64,000 nt of DNA from Allium sativum (lineage: Eukaryota > Streptophyta > Magnoliopsida > Asparagales > Amaryllidaceae), in contig CM060925.1 in NCBI GenBank assembly GCA_030737875.1, positions 479,693,514 to 479,757,513 on the forward strand, given 5' to 3'. Made by a program: the position numbers and the translations under genes. Shown in pieces: positions 1 to 10,291 of this stretch (position 1 is its first letter; every line of letters begins with the position of its first letter). The notes below the pieces were generated by a model. The model was not told where the DNA came from and did no database searches. It was given only the letters and a program-made list of their open reading frames with translations.

Positions 1-1431
1 GGGGTTCGGATGCTTGTGTGAGGTCGTCTTCTTAGGGCTGTTGCGTTTTTACTGGAGTCAATTATTGATCTGCGATTTAGGGTTGCAAGCGGTTTTGTAA
101 GAGATTTTTTTTTTTTTTTTTGGTATTGTGGTTGCAGAAAGTGAAGGGGGACCGTGGTTCAAAGTGGTTTGTCGGGTGCGATTGTAGGTGATGAACGGTG
201 TTTGGGCGTGGCGGTTTCAGGGTATTTTTGGTGCGGACTGGGTTTGAGGGGGATTAGAATTGATGCGTGAGTATGGGGATAATTTGGATGGGGGATGATG
301 AGGATGGACGTGGGTTAAGGGAGCTGAGGGTTGCGATTTGATCTGAGGTTGAAGGATCTGGTGCGAGAAGGTGTTCGTGTACTTGCGAGGCTTGTATTGC
401 TTGAAGTTTGGGTTTGAAGTACTGTGAGCGGTGGGTTGAAAGGTGGTCGGAGTTGTGAATTGGGGTGTAAATTTGGCAGAAGTGGTTTGAAGGAATTGGG
501 ATATGATGTTGATGGTATGGACGTGGAGATGGATTTTTGGACTGGCTTTGGTTGTGAGAGGGGACCTGAACGTGATGATAAGGGGACTGCGGTGGAGATT
601 TTGAATTGGGGGGTTTGTGGACTGAGGGATTTTGCAAGATGTTTGTGTGAAGGGTGAGGATTGCGGCAGCTTGGTGTTGTGTAGAACGTGGTCTGTGGGA
701 GTTGATGGGGTATGGTTGGATTCGTTGTGTGAACAGAAAGCTGTTGATGAAGGAAGGTCGGTTGTTTGATATGTGATTTGGGGTTGAAGACGAGATCCCC
801 GAGGTGATTTTTCTTAAGACTGTGATTAATTCGGTGGTGGGTAGATCGAAGAAATCAGGAAGTTTTGATAGAACAGAGATTTAGCAGAAGCAAGATAAAG
901 AGGAGAAGAAGATGCATAGAACAGAAAAGCAAAGAAAAATGGGAATATTCTTTTTTTATATATGTTGAAAGAAAAAAAAATGTAAAAGAGGAATGGTATT
1001 GAGAGAGAAGAAAAAAAAAGGAAAGAAATCAAAAAAAATGCAAGTTTTTTTTTAACTGTTGAAAAGAGAAAAACAGCTGTAATGAAAATAGGAAGGAAAG
1101 TTGTAAAAGGAAAAGAAACAAATGGTGAAAGAAATGGCAATAAAAAAATTTGTTTTTTTTATAGACTTGTAAATAAACAGAAAGGCTATGTACTAAAATT
1201 AGGAAAGAAGGTAAAGGAAAGGAAGGAGTAGATGAAAAGAAAAGGGAAGAAATTAAAGAAAATTAGGCAAGATTTGTTTTTTTTTCTTGATTCAGAGATT
1301 GCAGTATCAATACTCAATACCAAATCCACTAAACAAGAATTTTTTCTATATATACAAGAAAAACAAAAGAAAAAAAAAACAAAACTAACACGAATCAGAA
1401 ATTAAATAAATAATAAAATTCAATCGTTACC
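1..1431 (-). other. Internal leader of an Athila-like LTR element, no recognisable gene
   Basis: On the minus strand this stretch lies just downstream of a primer binding site and LTR, so it is read as the 5' internal region of an Athila-type element that runs off the left edge. The first 800 bases are G-rich on the plus strand (C-rich on the minus strand) and hold a low-complexity minus frame at 254-637 rich in Pro, Ser and His with no retroviral motif. From about 830 to 1400 the DNA is A-rich on the plus strand, with several A or T runs. I see no gag motif, so the element is either truncated or has a long leader. Confidence 0.4.
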
Positions 1432-1449
1432 TCCCCGGCAACGGCGCCA
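1432..1449 (-). promoter_or_regulatory. tRNA-Asp-type primer binding site
   Basis: The reverse complement reads TGGCGCCGTTGCCGGGGA, the classic tRNA-Asp primer site of Athila-type Ty3/gypsy elements, about six bases after an LTR end in ATCA. This fixes a minus-strand element with its LTR on the right. Confidence 0.8.
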
Positions 1450-1454
1450 AAAAC

Positions 1455-2250
1455 TTGATCGACGCTAATCTATGAATTAGAAAAGCGCGAATTTTTAAAT
1501 AAATACTGCAAGCGTACAGGTTTGTAGCATACAGGTCGAACACAGGGAGGAAAGTTAAATTTTATTATTTATATGTTTCGTGGGCGAGTTAGACGAAGTT
1601 GGAGGTTGATTTTGCAAAACAAAATAAAAATTGAAACTACAAATAAAAGATGCAATTAAATTCACTTCAGATTCGAATCTAATCGAATCTGTAATAAATT
1701 CAACGATTAAAGATAAAATAGAACAATGGAAATAAAATTGCAGAACAGAATTAAACGAACAGAAAATAAGAATTAGGATTACCGCTGAATCTAATCAGAC
1801 GGTCAATCGCTAATGAAAAAAAGTGTAAAATACAATTGGTGTTCTTCCAAAACTAATTGTGAAGACAACACCGATTGCTAAGAAATAGAAAAATGCAGGA
1901 AAAAAAAATGAGTTTTATTAATGGAGAAGAGAATAGAATAAGATATAGGATAGGATTTACAATGGGTATACATGTGCTTTTATAGATGAATTGGAAATCC
2001 TAATCCTCTAATGGGCCTTCTCATCAAAGATTGTGGTATGATATTCAACTTATCCCTCTTTGCCATGTGTCAATCAGAAGATTTTAAAAGATCTTTTCTA
2101 CCAATCTCCCTCCAAAGTGACCAGTGTGAACACAACAAGCCTCCAATGACAGCTTCTTATGCAATGTTCATGTATATGGCACAAAATCTTCACTTTTAAA
2201 GCTATATAAGGCTTGAACAATTCATCTGTAAAAACAACAACAAAATACCC
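1455..2250 (-). repeat. 5' LTR of the Athila-like element (right edge unresolved)
   Basis: The LTR terminus next to the primer site is clear at 1455 (TG on the plus strand, CA on the minus strand). The far end is not fixed. A minus-strand TGTTG at about 2245 is one candidate, giving roughly 0.8 kb. The part near 1500-1560 has the 'cgaacacagggagg' style seen near primer sites of many plant elements. A second copy is not in the window, so length and completeness cannot be confirmed. Confidence 0.45.
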
Positions 2251-3404
2251 AACGTAATATTTATTTATATACAAAAAAAAGATAAAATATAGGTGCATAA
2301 ATTAACATATTTCTATGCTGATCAGTACTCAATCGCTAAGGGAACATAATTGGATAGTTATCAGATAATTTTAGAACGTTATCCTAAAAAAATTCTATTT
2401 ATTTTCATAACTATGATAAAATATAAAAACTCGAGGTGATGATTTGTATATTTCTCTCAACTTGAGAATACTGGGAAACTTAAATGTAAACACTCTACTT
2501 TGACTATAGTTAGATCATGGCATATAGACTGTCAAACAACTATAGCTAGTTTGAGCTGAAACATTGGAAGTTAAATAATATTCAACGGAGAATTCATCTC
2601 GTTGGTTATACGAGGTCAGTGTTATGATCAACAATAGTCAACTCGAAATCAAATTCTATGGCCAAAAAAGTACAGTTGATTATTATTATTATTGAGCCAA
2701 GGATTTGGATTTGTACTTACAAAGTTTAATGTGTACAATGTTAGAACTATGACCTACCCGATTACATAAGTTCTAATGTGAAATGTTTTTTACAAAGATA
2801 ATTAGTACAAAAAATCATTATTATCGAGTACTGCTTATAATATTGATAGGCAATTATTATATTATTTCACTCTGGAAGCTTTTACAATGATATACAATAT
2901 GACTATAGTAGAAGAACTACTTTGCGGCATTGAGAAAAAAACTATACAATATTACAAACAAACCAAAAAATAAAATAAAAACTCAATACCACAATCTAAC
3001 TCTACACAAACAGAACAAAACAGAACAAACATATCCAGTACCACCATGCAATCACCTGAACCATCACTACTTCAACTAGAATCACTTGAGCCAAAAGCCT
3101 TCATCAACACAGCAACGGCAATCCATGAGCTCTTCACTTAAAACATTTTCACAAAACCTTCTGCATCTCTTCACTTAAAATACTGCTATATCACACTCCA
3201 ATACCAGCATAGCAATTGTATAACCAAATACCCAGTGAAACTTCATTACTCCAAAATAAATCTTGAACACTTATGCTTGTTATCAACCAAATAGAACTCC
3301 ATTATTACTCTCAAACATCATACTGCATCGCAAAATAACCAAAAATTACTGAGCGCTCCTTGCCAATACAGGAATCCATGAATAGACGACCAATCAGATC
3401 ACAA
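2251..3404. other. AT-rich spacer without recognisable genes
   Basis: No open frame, RNA gene or element terminus could be supported. On the minus strand this is where a LINE ORF2 (endonuclease and reverse transcriptase) would follow the ORF1 remnant at 3405-4898, but no endonuclease or RT motif is visible, so the LINE downstream part is missing or too decayed. Confidence 0.4.
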
Positions 3405-4898
3405 TTAGATAGGATTCCTCCTAGTGTGGCTAGATGGAAATTTCATAGAATCAAGAAGAAAGTCTTCAAGCGAGTAATCAATACCCTCATCTTCGTCAAC
3501 GCTCTCAGCAACCTTTTTCCTTCGAGCACGCCTTTTGGCATTCTTAGAACCAGTTATCGTTTTAGCTGAAGACGAAGCAGTACCAGTAGAAGAAATATTA
3601 GAGGGGGGGGGGTGGCAAAATAATGTGAGGAGGAGGTTTTAAATGTGAATAAGGAGAAATGTTGGAAGTAGAAGTATTAGCATTTGCGCAGCCAACATTA
3701 CACTTTGAAGATAACTCTTCAGCTTGTCTAACGTTAGTTACATCTTTAGAATCCTTCCAAAACTTCCCTTTTAAACCTGTCGACGATGCAGAAAATTTAC
3801 CTAAATAAGAAGATGTTGAACGAAGATCAACCTGAGCCTTATGACTTGAAGAAAATGAATTTGAATTAGCAGTTAAATCATGAATAGCCGCATCTGACGT
3901 CTGAATGTTTGATTTTGAACAACCCTGCACATCAGAATTTACTGTCTTCCCCTTCTGTAAAGATATATTAGACGCATTTCCGTTATTAAATAAACTACCT
4001 AGTCCAAAATCTCGAACCTCCTCCTCATTATTGACATGATTACCATCTCTTTTAGCATTTCCTTCAGAATTAGCTTCATTATTAAAATGAGAATTATCTT
4101 CTGTCATGTCATTATGCAGGTTTGATTGATCAGCTATGTTAATTCCATTATTGCTATCAAAAATATTATTTCCCAAACCATCTCCATTGTTAACATTCAC
4201 TGCGGTTACATGAACAAAGCCACCTATGTTTGAAGTACCACCAGTTGCCAAGGAATCAAAAGCATTACCTCTCACATTGCCAGCTCCAGAAACCTTATCA
4301 ACATTAGCCTTATTGCCACTAACATCCTTGTTTCTCCAAAACTGCTTTTTCTTATTATTAACTGTGGTCCAATTATTCCTGTTAACAACAGGACGAGCTT
4401 GATTATCCATACAAAAATATTCATCAATATCAAAATGCTCTATACTATGCATATTATCCTTGCAATGAACCTCACAAGTAGAACTAGCATGTCCAAAAAC
4501 CTTCCAGCTGGTACATATCATTGGTCTCCAATCATATTTAACCTGAACAGGAGGACAATTGTCACCCAATTCATCCATCCCAATAAACTCAGGAAGCTCA
4601 AAATCTGGAGTCACCTCAACTATCGCTTTGGCATGTCTGAATCTATTCAACCTCTCAATGTTAGCATCATAGCATATTAATCTACCAATGTGATTGACTA
4701 ACCAATTGATTCCCACCAAAGTCCGTAAAATCATTGAAATTCTAAATAATTGAATCCAAACCGGTACCTTCCTGATTCGAGATTGTGAGCATCCAATTGA
4801 TGGATCCCATTTCATGATAATAAACATTCTGCCCCGTATGAAAATAGGATCAGAATGTAGGATTTTCTCGCGATTAGCATCATTTGAGAAGTTAAATT
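3405..4898 (-). pseudogene. LINE (L1-type) ORF1 remnant, DUF4283 plus zinc knuckle
   Basis: The minus frame from 4827 to 3598 (409 codons) has the plant L1 ORF1 order: a DUF4283-like end with KWDPS and VPVWIQL, then a knuckle region CTSWKVFGHASSTC, then a long Asn/Ser-rich tail. The knuckle has lost its second Cys (W instead of C). The same frame continues upstream of its first ATG to 4898, where a Tat LTR begins, so the true 5' end is cut off by that insertion. At 3603-3612 a run of ten G (C on the minus strand) ends the frame at once. One base fewer would leave the frame open to a stop at 3405-3407 through a Lys/Arg-rich then acidic tail, so the run probably slipped. It would act as the LINE RNA-binding protein. 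Confidence 0.75.
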
Positions 4899-4899
4899 A

Positions 4900-5635
4900 T
4901 GTTAGATCCAAAAATGGCTCTAACACTCAAATTAGCAATAGTTCTAGTAAAATGAAATCAAAAAGTAAAGGGAAACACACGATTTATAGTGGTTCGGCGT
5001 TAAAGAGCCTACGTCCACTTTCTACTTTTTTAATTGATGATTTGGATATAAGTACACTAATGACTTTCACTCAAATCCACTCATACAATACATAGATCCA
5101 CTGAATTCTCTCAAAAATATAGTTTGAAAGATGATTATGATTGGAATATAGTGATGAAATTCTGTTGACAAGAGGGTTTGAGTTCTGAATTTGCCAAAAG
5201 ATCCCTTCAAATGACCGTTGAAGGTGTATTTATAGGTGAAAAATCTCCCTGGAGTGGCTCCAGATTGAGGACACGTGGCGGCGATCCAACTCGGTTCGGT
5301 GATGGTGGCTTTGGAGATGATGCCAACACATAGCAGGTTCAGTCGAACGTGGGATGATGGGTGTCTAACTGTTCCGTATTTTAAGGGTGGGATGCAACCG
5401 TCTTTCATTCGCCTCGTCTCGGTTTGGAGGTACGGAGAAAAAAGAGGAGCGGATTGGGATACCTCGATCCAATCCGAATTTGTCCCAGCTTCTTCGGATT
5501 TCTGCATTGTTTCCTTTTTCTTTGGATTGAGACCCCCGATCCGATCCGAGCCCACAGTGTACGCTTTTCTGATCAATACTCTTCATCAATTCCCCTTTTA
5601 ACTTTGTGTAGCCTAGTTCATAAAGTAGGCCAACA
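4900..5635 (-). repeat. LTR A, 3' LTR of a minus-strand Tat element
   Basis: The 736-bp unit has inverted ends TGTTAG/CTAACA in degenerate form and matches the reverse complement of the LTRs at 17645-18407 and 30622-31399. Shared stretches include the 'atttatagtggttcggcgtt' block near 4980 and 'tttataggtgaaaaatctc' near 5230, which is the inverted promoter TATA. It cuts the LINE ORF1 at its left edge. Its purine tract lies at its right, so it is the 3' LTR of a minus-strand element. Only about 160 bp of that element is left before a second LTR starts. Confidence 0.85.
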
Positions 5636-5796
5636 TTTTGCCCCCTCGAAGTGCACTTCTATTGAAGATGGAGTGTGCTTCGAAATTGTCTGTGTATTGG
5701 TTTCTGAACTTGGATTGTTGAATAGTCACTCCCATTTGTTCGTAGGGTTATGTCGCTTCGTAAAGTCATAACTTTTATCGTTTATATATACACCAT
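5636..5796 (-). other. Polypurine tract and 3' internal stub of element A
   Basis: The minus strand reads CTTCGAGGGGGCAAAA directly before TGTTGG of LTR A, identical to the tract before the LTR at 30622. The rest matches the last ~150 bp before that LTR (blocks 'acgaagcgacataaccctac' and 'ttcgaagcacactccatctt'). The stub ends where LTR B begins at 5797. Confidence 0.8.
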
Positions 5797-6480
5797 TGTT
5801 AGATCCAAAATTGGGTCTAACACCCAAGCTGTTCTGATCTACGAAGATTTATAACTACAATATGAAGAAAAAGCAGGAAAACACACGAAATTTATAGTGG
5901 TTCGGCGTTAACGAGCCTACATCCACTTTATATGTAGTTGATCATATGCTGAATGCAAGTACAATCAAATGGTTTCACTCAATCTCACTCTAACAATTAT
6001 GATTCTCTCAATAATTTCAGGGTAACTCTAAGTAAAAATGATGAAGATATGATAATAGTGGAGTCAGATCTCTCAATTGCCAGAAGGATCCTCAAAAATG
6101 CCAAGTTCTGGGCTATTTATAGCTGATTTCTTCAGGAGGATCGCGGTCATAAGTGGCACACATCCCGAGGACCTCGTACTGGTTCGTATCTTGATGGAGA
6201 ATTGGTCAATATGACAGTTGTGGACAGGTGTCGCGAGATCATGTATTATCGGATTGTGGAAGAGTTGGTCATAGCCTTCATTTTTAGGTTCCTGGAGCTC
6301 GGATCGGATCGAGCTAGCAAGTATGGATCGGATCGAGTAGGGGCGAGGTGACCCGGTTGGGCGCTGCGATCCGATAGGATGAAATGACCACGATCCAGTT
6401 TTCATGGACTAGAGGCGTGAAGCTTCATACTTTCTTCTTGTGTGTGAACCTTGGTGGCTTGGTCAAAAAGCTAGTCAACA
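5797..6480 (-). repeat. LTR B, 3' LTR of a second minus-strand Tat element
   Basis: This 684-bp unit starts TGTTAGATCC and ends GTCAACA on the plus strand. It shares the 'tttatagtggttcggcgtta' block and overall layout with LTR A but is clearly diverged from it. Its purine tract lies immediately right (6481-6496). It sits within the 3' internal stub of element A, so B inserted into A, or the two were joined by recombination. Confidence 0.85.
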
Positions 6481-6939
6481 TTTTGCCCCCTCGAAGTATG
6501 TTTTATCGAGGATGGAACATGCTTCGAAACTGCAGAGTTGTATTTTCATAGGGAGATGCAAATCAATGGTCGCGTCTGTCTGAAATGTCGCGTTATTTCG
6601 GAAAGTTGCATCTTTTGATTAGTATAAATTTCTAACAAAGTATTCCATCATTTCTTTGTTTATTGAATAATTTTCATTTCTGGAATCTTTGGAGATCTCA
6701 TTATCAAATTTGCCAGGTATATTTCTGAATTTTCACTTCGGTATGTGGTTCGTCGGTTCGGATCGCTTCAGCTCACCACGGTCCGCATGGTGAAATGCTG
6801 GACTCGGTCAAACGAGGGTGTTCGGGCTTCGGATCGTGATGGGCTTTTCCACGAAGCACGTTGGGCTTTGGCTCGTGGTCCACCATTTCCGCGATTCGAG
6901 TAAGACAAAAAAGGGGGAGACTAACGGTCGCAGTTATAT
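6481..6939 (-). other. Polypurine tract and 3' UTR of Tat element B
   Basis: The minus strand carries the tract CTTCGAGGGGGCAAAA (6481-6496) that primes plus-strand DNA synthesis. The rest is untranslated for gag-pol and also lies upstream of the antisense gene promoter. GGATCG-type motifs are frequent here and in the adjacent LTR. Confidence 0.7.
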
Positions 6940-6950
6940 CTATATAAATA
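6940..6950 (+). promoter_or_regulatory. TATA box of the antisense gene, Tat element B
   Basis: CTATATAAATA is followed by CGAAACCCTAA, a typical plant core promoter and transcript-start context. It reads towards the antisense gene at 7813 and away from gag-pol. The other Tat copy has an equivalent TATA (30147-30156, minus strand) followed by AAAACCCTAG, so the position is conserved. Confidence 0.6.
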
Positions 6951-7812
6951 CGAAACCCTAATTTTTAATACTCCAACTACCCAATTGTTTCATCCTTTTC
7001 AAAAAGGTAATTATAAAAAAGAATATCTTTACGTAAGTCTGCCCTTGTTTGTTTTGAGTTTTTGACCATTTTGGGAGGAAAAAGTGGTGCAATTCATAGC
7101 GTTTGAGGTGTTGAGGGTCTGTGAGGCGACATGGCTGATGGGTTCGACTGCTCGCGTTCCGCGATGGAGAAGAGGAGGAGTGGAAGGGGAAGAAGAAGAG
7201 AAGGAAAGGGTTGACCAGGTCGGATCGTGAGTGAGGAGGGATGAGGACGGAGTTGAAGGAGAATAGCAAGGCATCGGATCGTGGGAACGGCAAGGGAGCA
7301 GATCGTGGTGGGTGAAGATGAAAGAAGTGTGGGTTAGAGAAAGGATCGGATCGCGGTGGTGAGTATAGCGACCCGATTCGGTTCCCGACCCGATGCGACG
7401 CACCTTCATGAGTTAACGTTTTTGCTGCAAGTATATGCCTACTTCACGATCCGCAGACGTACCACGATCTGGACCTCCCAATGCGATCCGAAGATGTTCC
7501 ACGATCCGCATGCTGAACGATCCAATGAACTTGTGTAATAAGCAATGCAACTTATGCCTGGTACATTAATGGACAGTTAGGTTAGAGCCTTTAAGACGGA
7601 CTTTCTGGACTGATCAGCAGCATAACTTAACAACGGACAACTACTAATATCTCGATGATCCTGTTAACTTTTATGCTCTCTTCCTATGCATGCACAAACA
7701 CACACTTGCACTTGCACATACGGGGGACGGGTAATTATATTCTAATTTCTCATGTTTACTCGCCTAAACAGTAATATCGGATAATCGTTCCCCTTCAAGA
7801 TCTGATACAAAG
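6951..7812 (+). other. 5' UTR with probable intron of the antisense gene, element B
   Basis: A donor AAAAAG/GTAATT at 7007 and an acceptor CGCCTAAACAG ending at 7771 would remove about 765 bp and place the leader 41 bases before the ATG at 7813. The other Tat copy offers a matching donor (TTG/GTAGGT at 30024) and acceptor (TTCAATAG at 29093), 932 bp apart. The region is dense in GATCCG/CGGATC motifs and has no coding look. The intron is inferred from splice-site position and conservation only. Confidence 0.5.
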
Positions 7813-9172
7813 ATGGATCCCGAGACGTCTGAGCACCACAACCCCGAGGTTCTTCCAATTAACCCAGAGGGTGAGGATTCTGAATCCGAATATGAGGCAG
7901 AAAAGGAATCGGATTCATCTGAGAGTACCTCGCTTGATGAGGAGTCTGAAGTAGACAACCAAGCTCCCGATGAGATTCCTGGTGCACTAGAAACAGAGAA
8001 ATTCACCGACTCTTTAGCTTCCAAACTAGATGACATAAAGCTTAAGAAAATCTGCTTGAAACACGGGATCCCCTGGGATGATGTGAGAACACCTGGAAGC
8101 GAAGAGAGACCTCGTCTGGCTACGGAGGGGTATATGATAGTCAGCCGACTCATGTGCTGGGTAGGCGCTATTCCTCCATTTCCTCCAATCGCCATTGAAA
8201 CCTTAAAACGATTGGGTATTGCTTCGATGCAGCTTCATCCCAATGCCTACGCAGCCGTATACACTTTATACATCGCATATGCGGAAATCCTGCAAACTGA
8301 GCTCACGTTTAAAGACTTGAAATTATATTACCTTTTCAAGCATCGTTCTACCGCAACCCTAAATTTTTCTTTCTTCGAATCGGTAGTAAATAGGAAGGTC
8401 TTGTCTGATGGTTACAGCAACATAGGGGATCCCAAGGCCGATTGGTTCTATATAAAAAGACAGGCTGGGTGCGCAAGAAGATGGCTTGAATCAAGTAAAT
8501 TTTAGACCTTTGAATGAATAATCTATTTAAGAAATCGAAGCGCTAACATACTTCTTTCCTCTATGCAGATCATACCTTTCCTAAGACGGAGGGTTCGGTG
8601 TATAGTAATCGACTATCCCTCCTTCTGAAAAGCAAATCCGACTTCCTAAAGATCAAGAAATGTATTACTGACGGGAATCTCCACAAGCACCGCCTTCTGG
8701 ATATAAGATTTGGACTTGGCACGGGTGGCAAACCTTACAAATACGTGCCCCCGGCCGAGGGAGAAGGAACGTCACAGGCAGCAGAGACAACTAACCTTCA
8801 TAAGAGTCCTTCGCCAATAATTAACCAGGACGATGAAGATTTAAATGTATATAGAGGAGATGAGGCCCGTGCTGACAAGTTTAAGGAAATCCCAGCCTCT
8901 CCGGGGGGTTCCCCCTCAAGGGCCTCTCTACCGGTTGAGCCTGCCGCTCCCGATGATTTAACAGAGGAGCAGTTATTTAAAGAATTGAACAAGATCCTAT
9001 ACCCGACGATGTATATACACAGGAAGACTTCGAAGGGGAGCCATTTTTTCCTATCTCTGAGGAAACAACTGTTCCAGTTGAAGAACGAGAGACTACCCAG
9101 ACGAGCCTAACTTCGGGCCCTGGTCTGTTAGGGGGAATTATACAGGATGCACAAATCACATGCACTGTCTGA
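7813..9172 (+). pseudogene. Antisense gene part 1 of Tat element B (PF04195-like protein)
   Basis: Known Tat-lineage elements carry an extra gene in antisense between integrase and the 3' LTR. Here it reads plus while the element is minus. The ATG at 7813 is in a good context (AAGATGG). Residues 1-75 are acidic and Ser-rich. The next ~150 match the 'putative gypsy-type transposon' domain (PF04195), with VGAIPPFPP, SMQLHPNAYA and YYLFKHRSTAT. A 74-bp intron (8495-8568) splits it in phase 1, and the frame continues through KYVPP to about 8985. There it changes by -1 and then runs DVYTQEDF to SGPGLLGG and a stop at 9172. The same intron and the same -1 change occur in the copy at 27667-29088. 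Function is unknown; a nuclear or nucleic-acid role is only a guess. Confidence 0.75.
8495..8568 (+). other. Short intron in the antisense gene of element B
   Basis: Donor AATCAA/GTAAAT and acceptor CTCTATGCAG/AT bound 74 bp that contain stops in the reading frame. Removing it keeps the frame (phase 1) and joins two parts that both align with the other copy, which has a 78-bp intron at the same residue (28257-28334). Confidence 0.85.
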
Positions 9173-9236
9173 CCCCACACTTTTATACCAACAGTATTCA
9201 AGGTTTTAATATGTACTTGTTTCTCCTGCAGGAAAG
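9173..9236 (+). other. Spacer or second intron end before the SR-rich part
   Basis: This T-rich stretch ends in CTCCTGCAG at 9232, a strong acceptor five bases before ATGTCTCGC. It suggests that part 2 of the antisense gene is a further exon. I found no convincing donor upstream, so a separate start is also possible. Confidence 0.4.
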
Positions 9237-10291
9237 ATGTCTCGCAAACGATCTTATTCTTATCGCTCTCTTCATGAAGGCACACCTAGTCTTCATCCAA
9301 ATCCTGCTCGCAGCGATAGTCGGGGGAGGGACAGTTATCGGTCTCGCGACCCTCCTCAAGCTTATCCTACACGATCTCGATCTCCTTCCAGGTATGGTCC
9401 CGGGAAACCTCACAGTCGTCCACTGCCATCGGCTGGGGGTAAGCAACTTCCTAGGGACTTAACCCCTCCAAAAAGTACGCCCTCTCACGTCCAATCTTCC
9501 AAGAAATAGTGCGAGTCAGAGGTCAAAAATAAAGACGAGGACAAGATTCTGAAGAAAGGAAAAGAAACTCTGGTCTCTCCTGACGATCGCGACTCCGACA
9601 GTCTCGTTGCGCGAGATGCTACCCATAGTCCCGAGAATCAGGCTAGATTGGCGCGCTTGCGCAAGGAATTCCCCGACATTTTCTTTGAGAGGATGATGTT
9701 TGCACCGGATCTTGAGCCGGTTCCCAGGGACTGGGATACTGAGGTGATAGGATATGTGTGCCATGTAGCCAAACAGTGTGAGGTAATGAAAAAGCACGTC
9801 TTTAACCTTTTGAATGCAATCCGTCAGCTAGAAACGAACGCGGCCAGATCCAAAGTGAGAATTGAGAATAATGAAAGAGCCAGGAACAAAATGGAAAAGG
9901 AACTGGAGGATGCACAGGCTCAACTGGTTTAGCTCAGCGAGACGCATAGAACTGCAAGACAGAATTGGAGGAAGCCAGGAAGCGTTTTCGTAGCGAGCAG
10001 GATTCTAACAGCCAAGAACGATTATCTTTGAAAAAGGAAATAGAGGATCTTAGAATGGCCAATGCTGATTTGAGGGCAGCGCAGAGCCATTTTGATGCTG
10101 AGAAGGCTGCTTGGGAGAAGGAGAGGGCGGACTCGAAAAACAGTCTTGCGGCTGCCAAGAAAGAAAAAGAGGTCTTGAGTGACCAACTTGTTCAGGTTGA
10201 GGGGCGAGCGGTTCTTGCCGAGACTAATGCTAACAACATTCTTGAATCAGCTTCCACCACTGCTGGCAAGCTTGCCGAAGCCGAAAAATAC
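9237..10291 (+). pseudogene. Antisense gene part 2 of element B: SR-rich then coiled coil
   Basis: The frame starts ATGTCTCGC (MSRKRSYSYRS) and is rich in Arg and Ser for about 80 residues (RSRSPSR), like SR splicing-factor tails. A TAG at 9507-9509 interrupts it, and the same frame goes on to 9932 with a FFERMMFAPDLEP block, followed by heptad-like Glu/Lys/Ala coiled coil. A frameshift near 9930-9965 leads into about 105 more coiled-coil residues (DLRMANADLRAAQSHFDAE). The gene then stops abruptly near 10291, where chromovirus gag begins on the opposite strand. The copy at 25292-27575 shows the same order of parts. Function unknown. Confidence 0.7.

Larger units (their letters stand above)
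5797..10291 (-). mobile_element. Tat-type Ty3/gypsy element B, 3' part only
   Basis: It consists of 3' LTR, purine tract, 3' UTR and the antisense gene, truncated by the chromovirus sequence at about 10291. No gag, protease, RT or integrase of this element is adjacent. The minus-strand gag-protease fragment at 63285-64000 has the right orientation to be a related copy, but it cannot be linked to B. Confidence 0.75.

Noticed and set aside
254..637. 127-codon minus frame rich in Pro/Ser/His
   Set aside because: Low-complexity complement of a G-rich leader; no motif and no conserved partner.
2011..2298. Short frames and a TATATAAGG motif near 2205, possible host promoter
   Set aside because: No coding sequence with exon structure follows; the motif alone in AT-rich DNA is weak.
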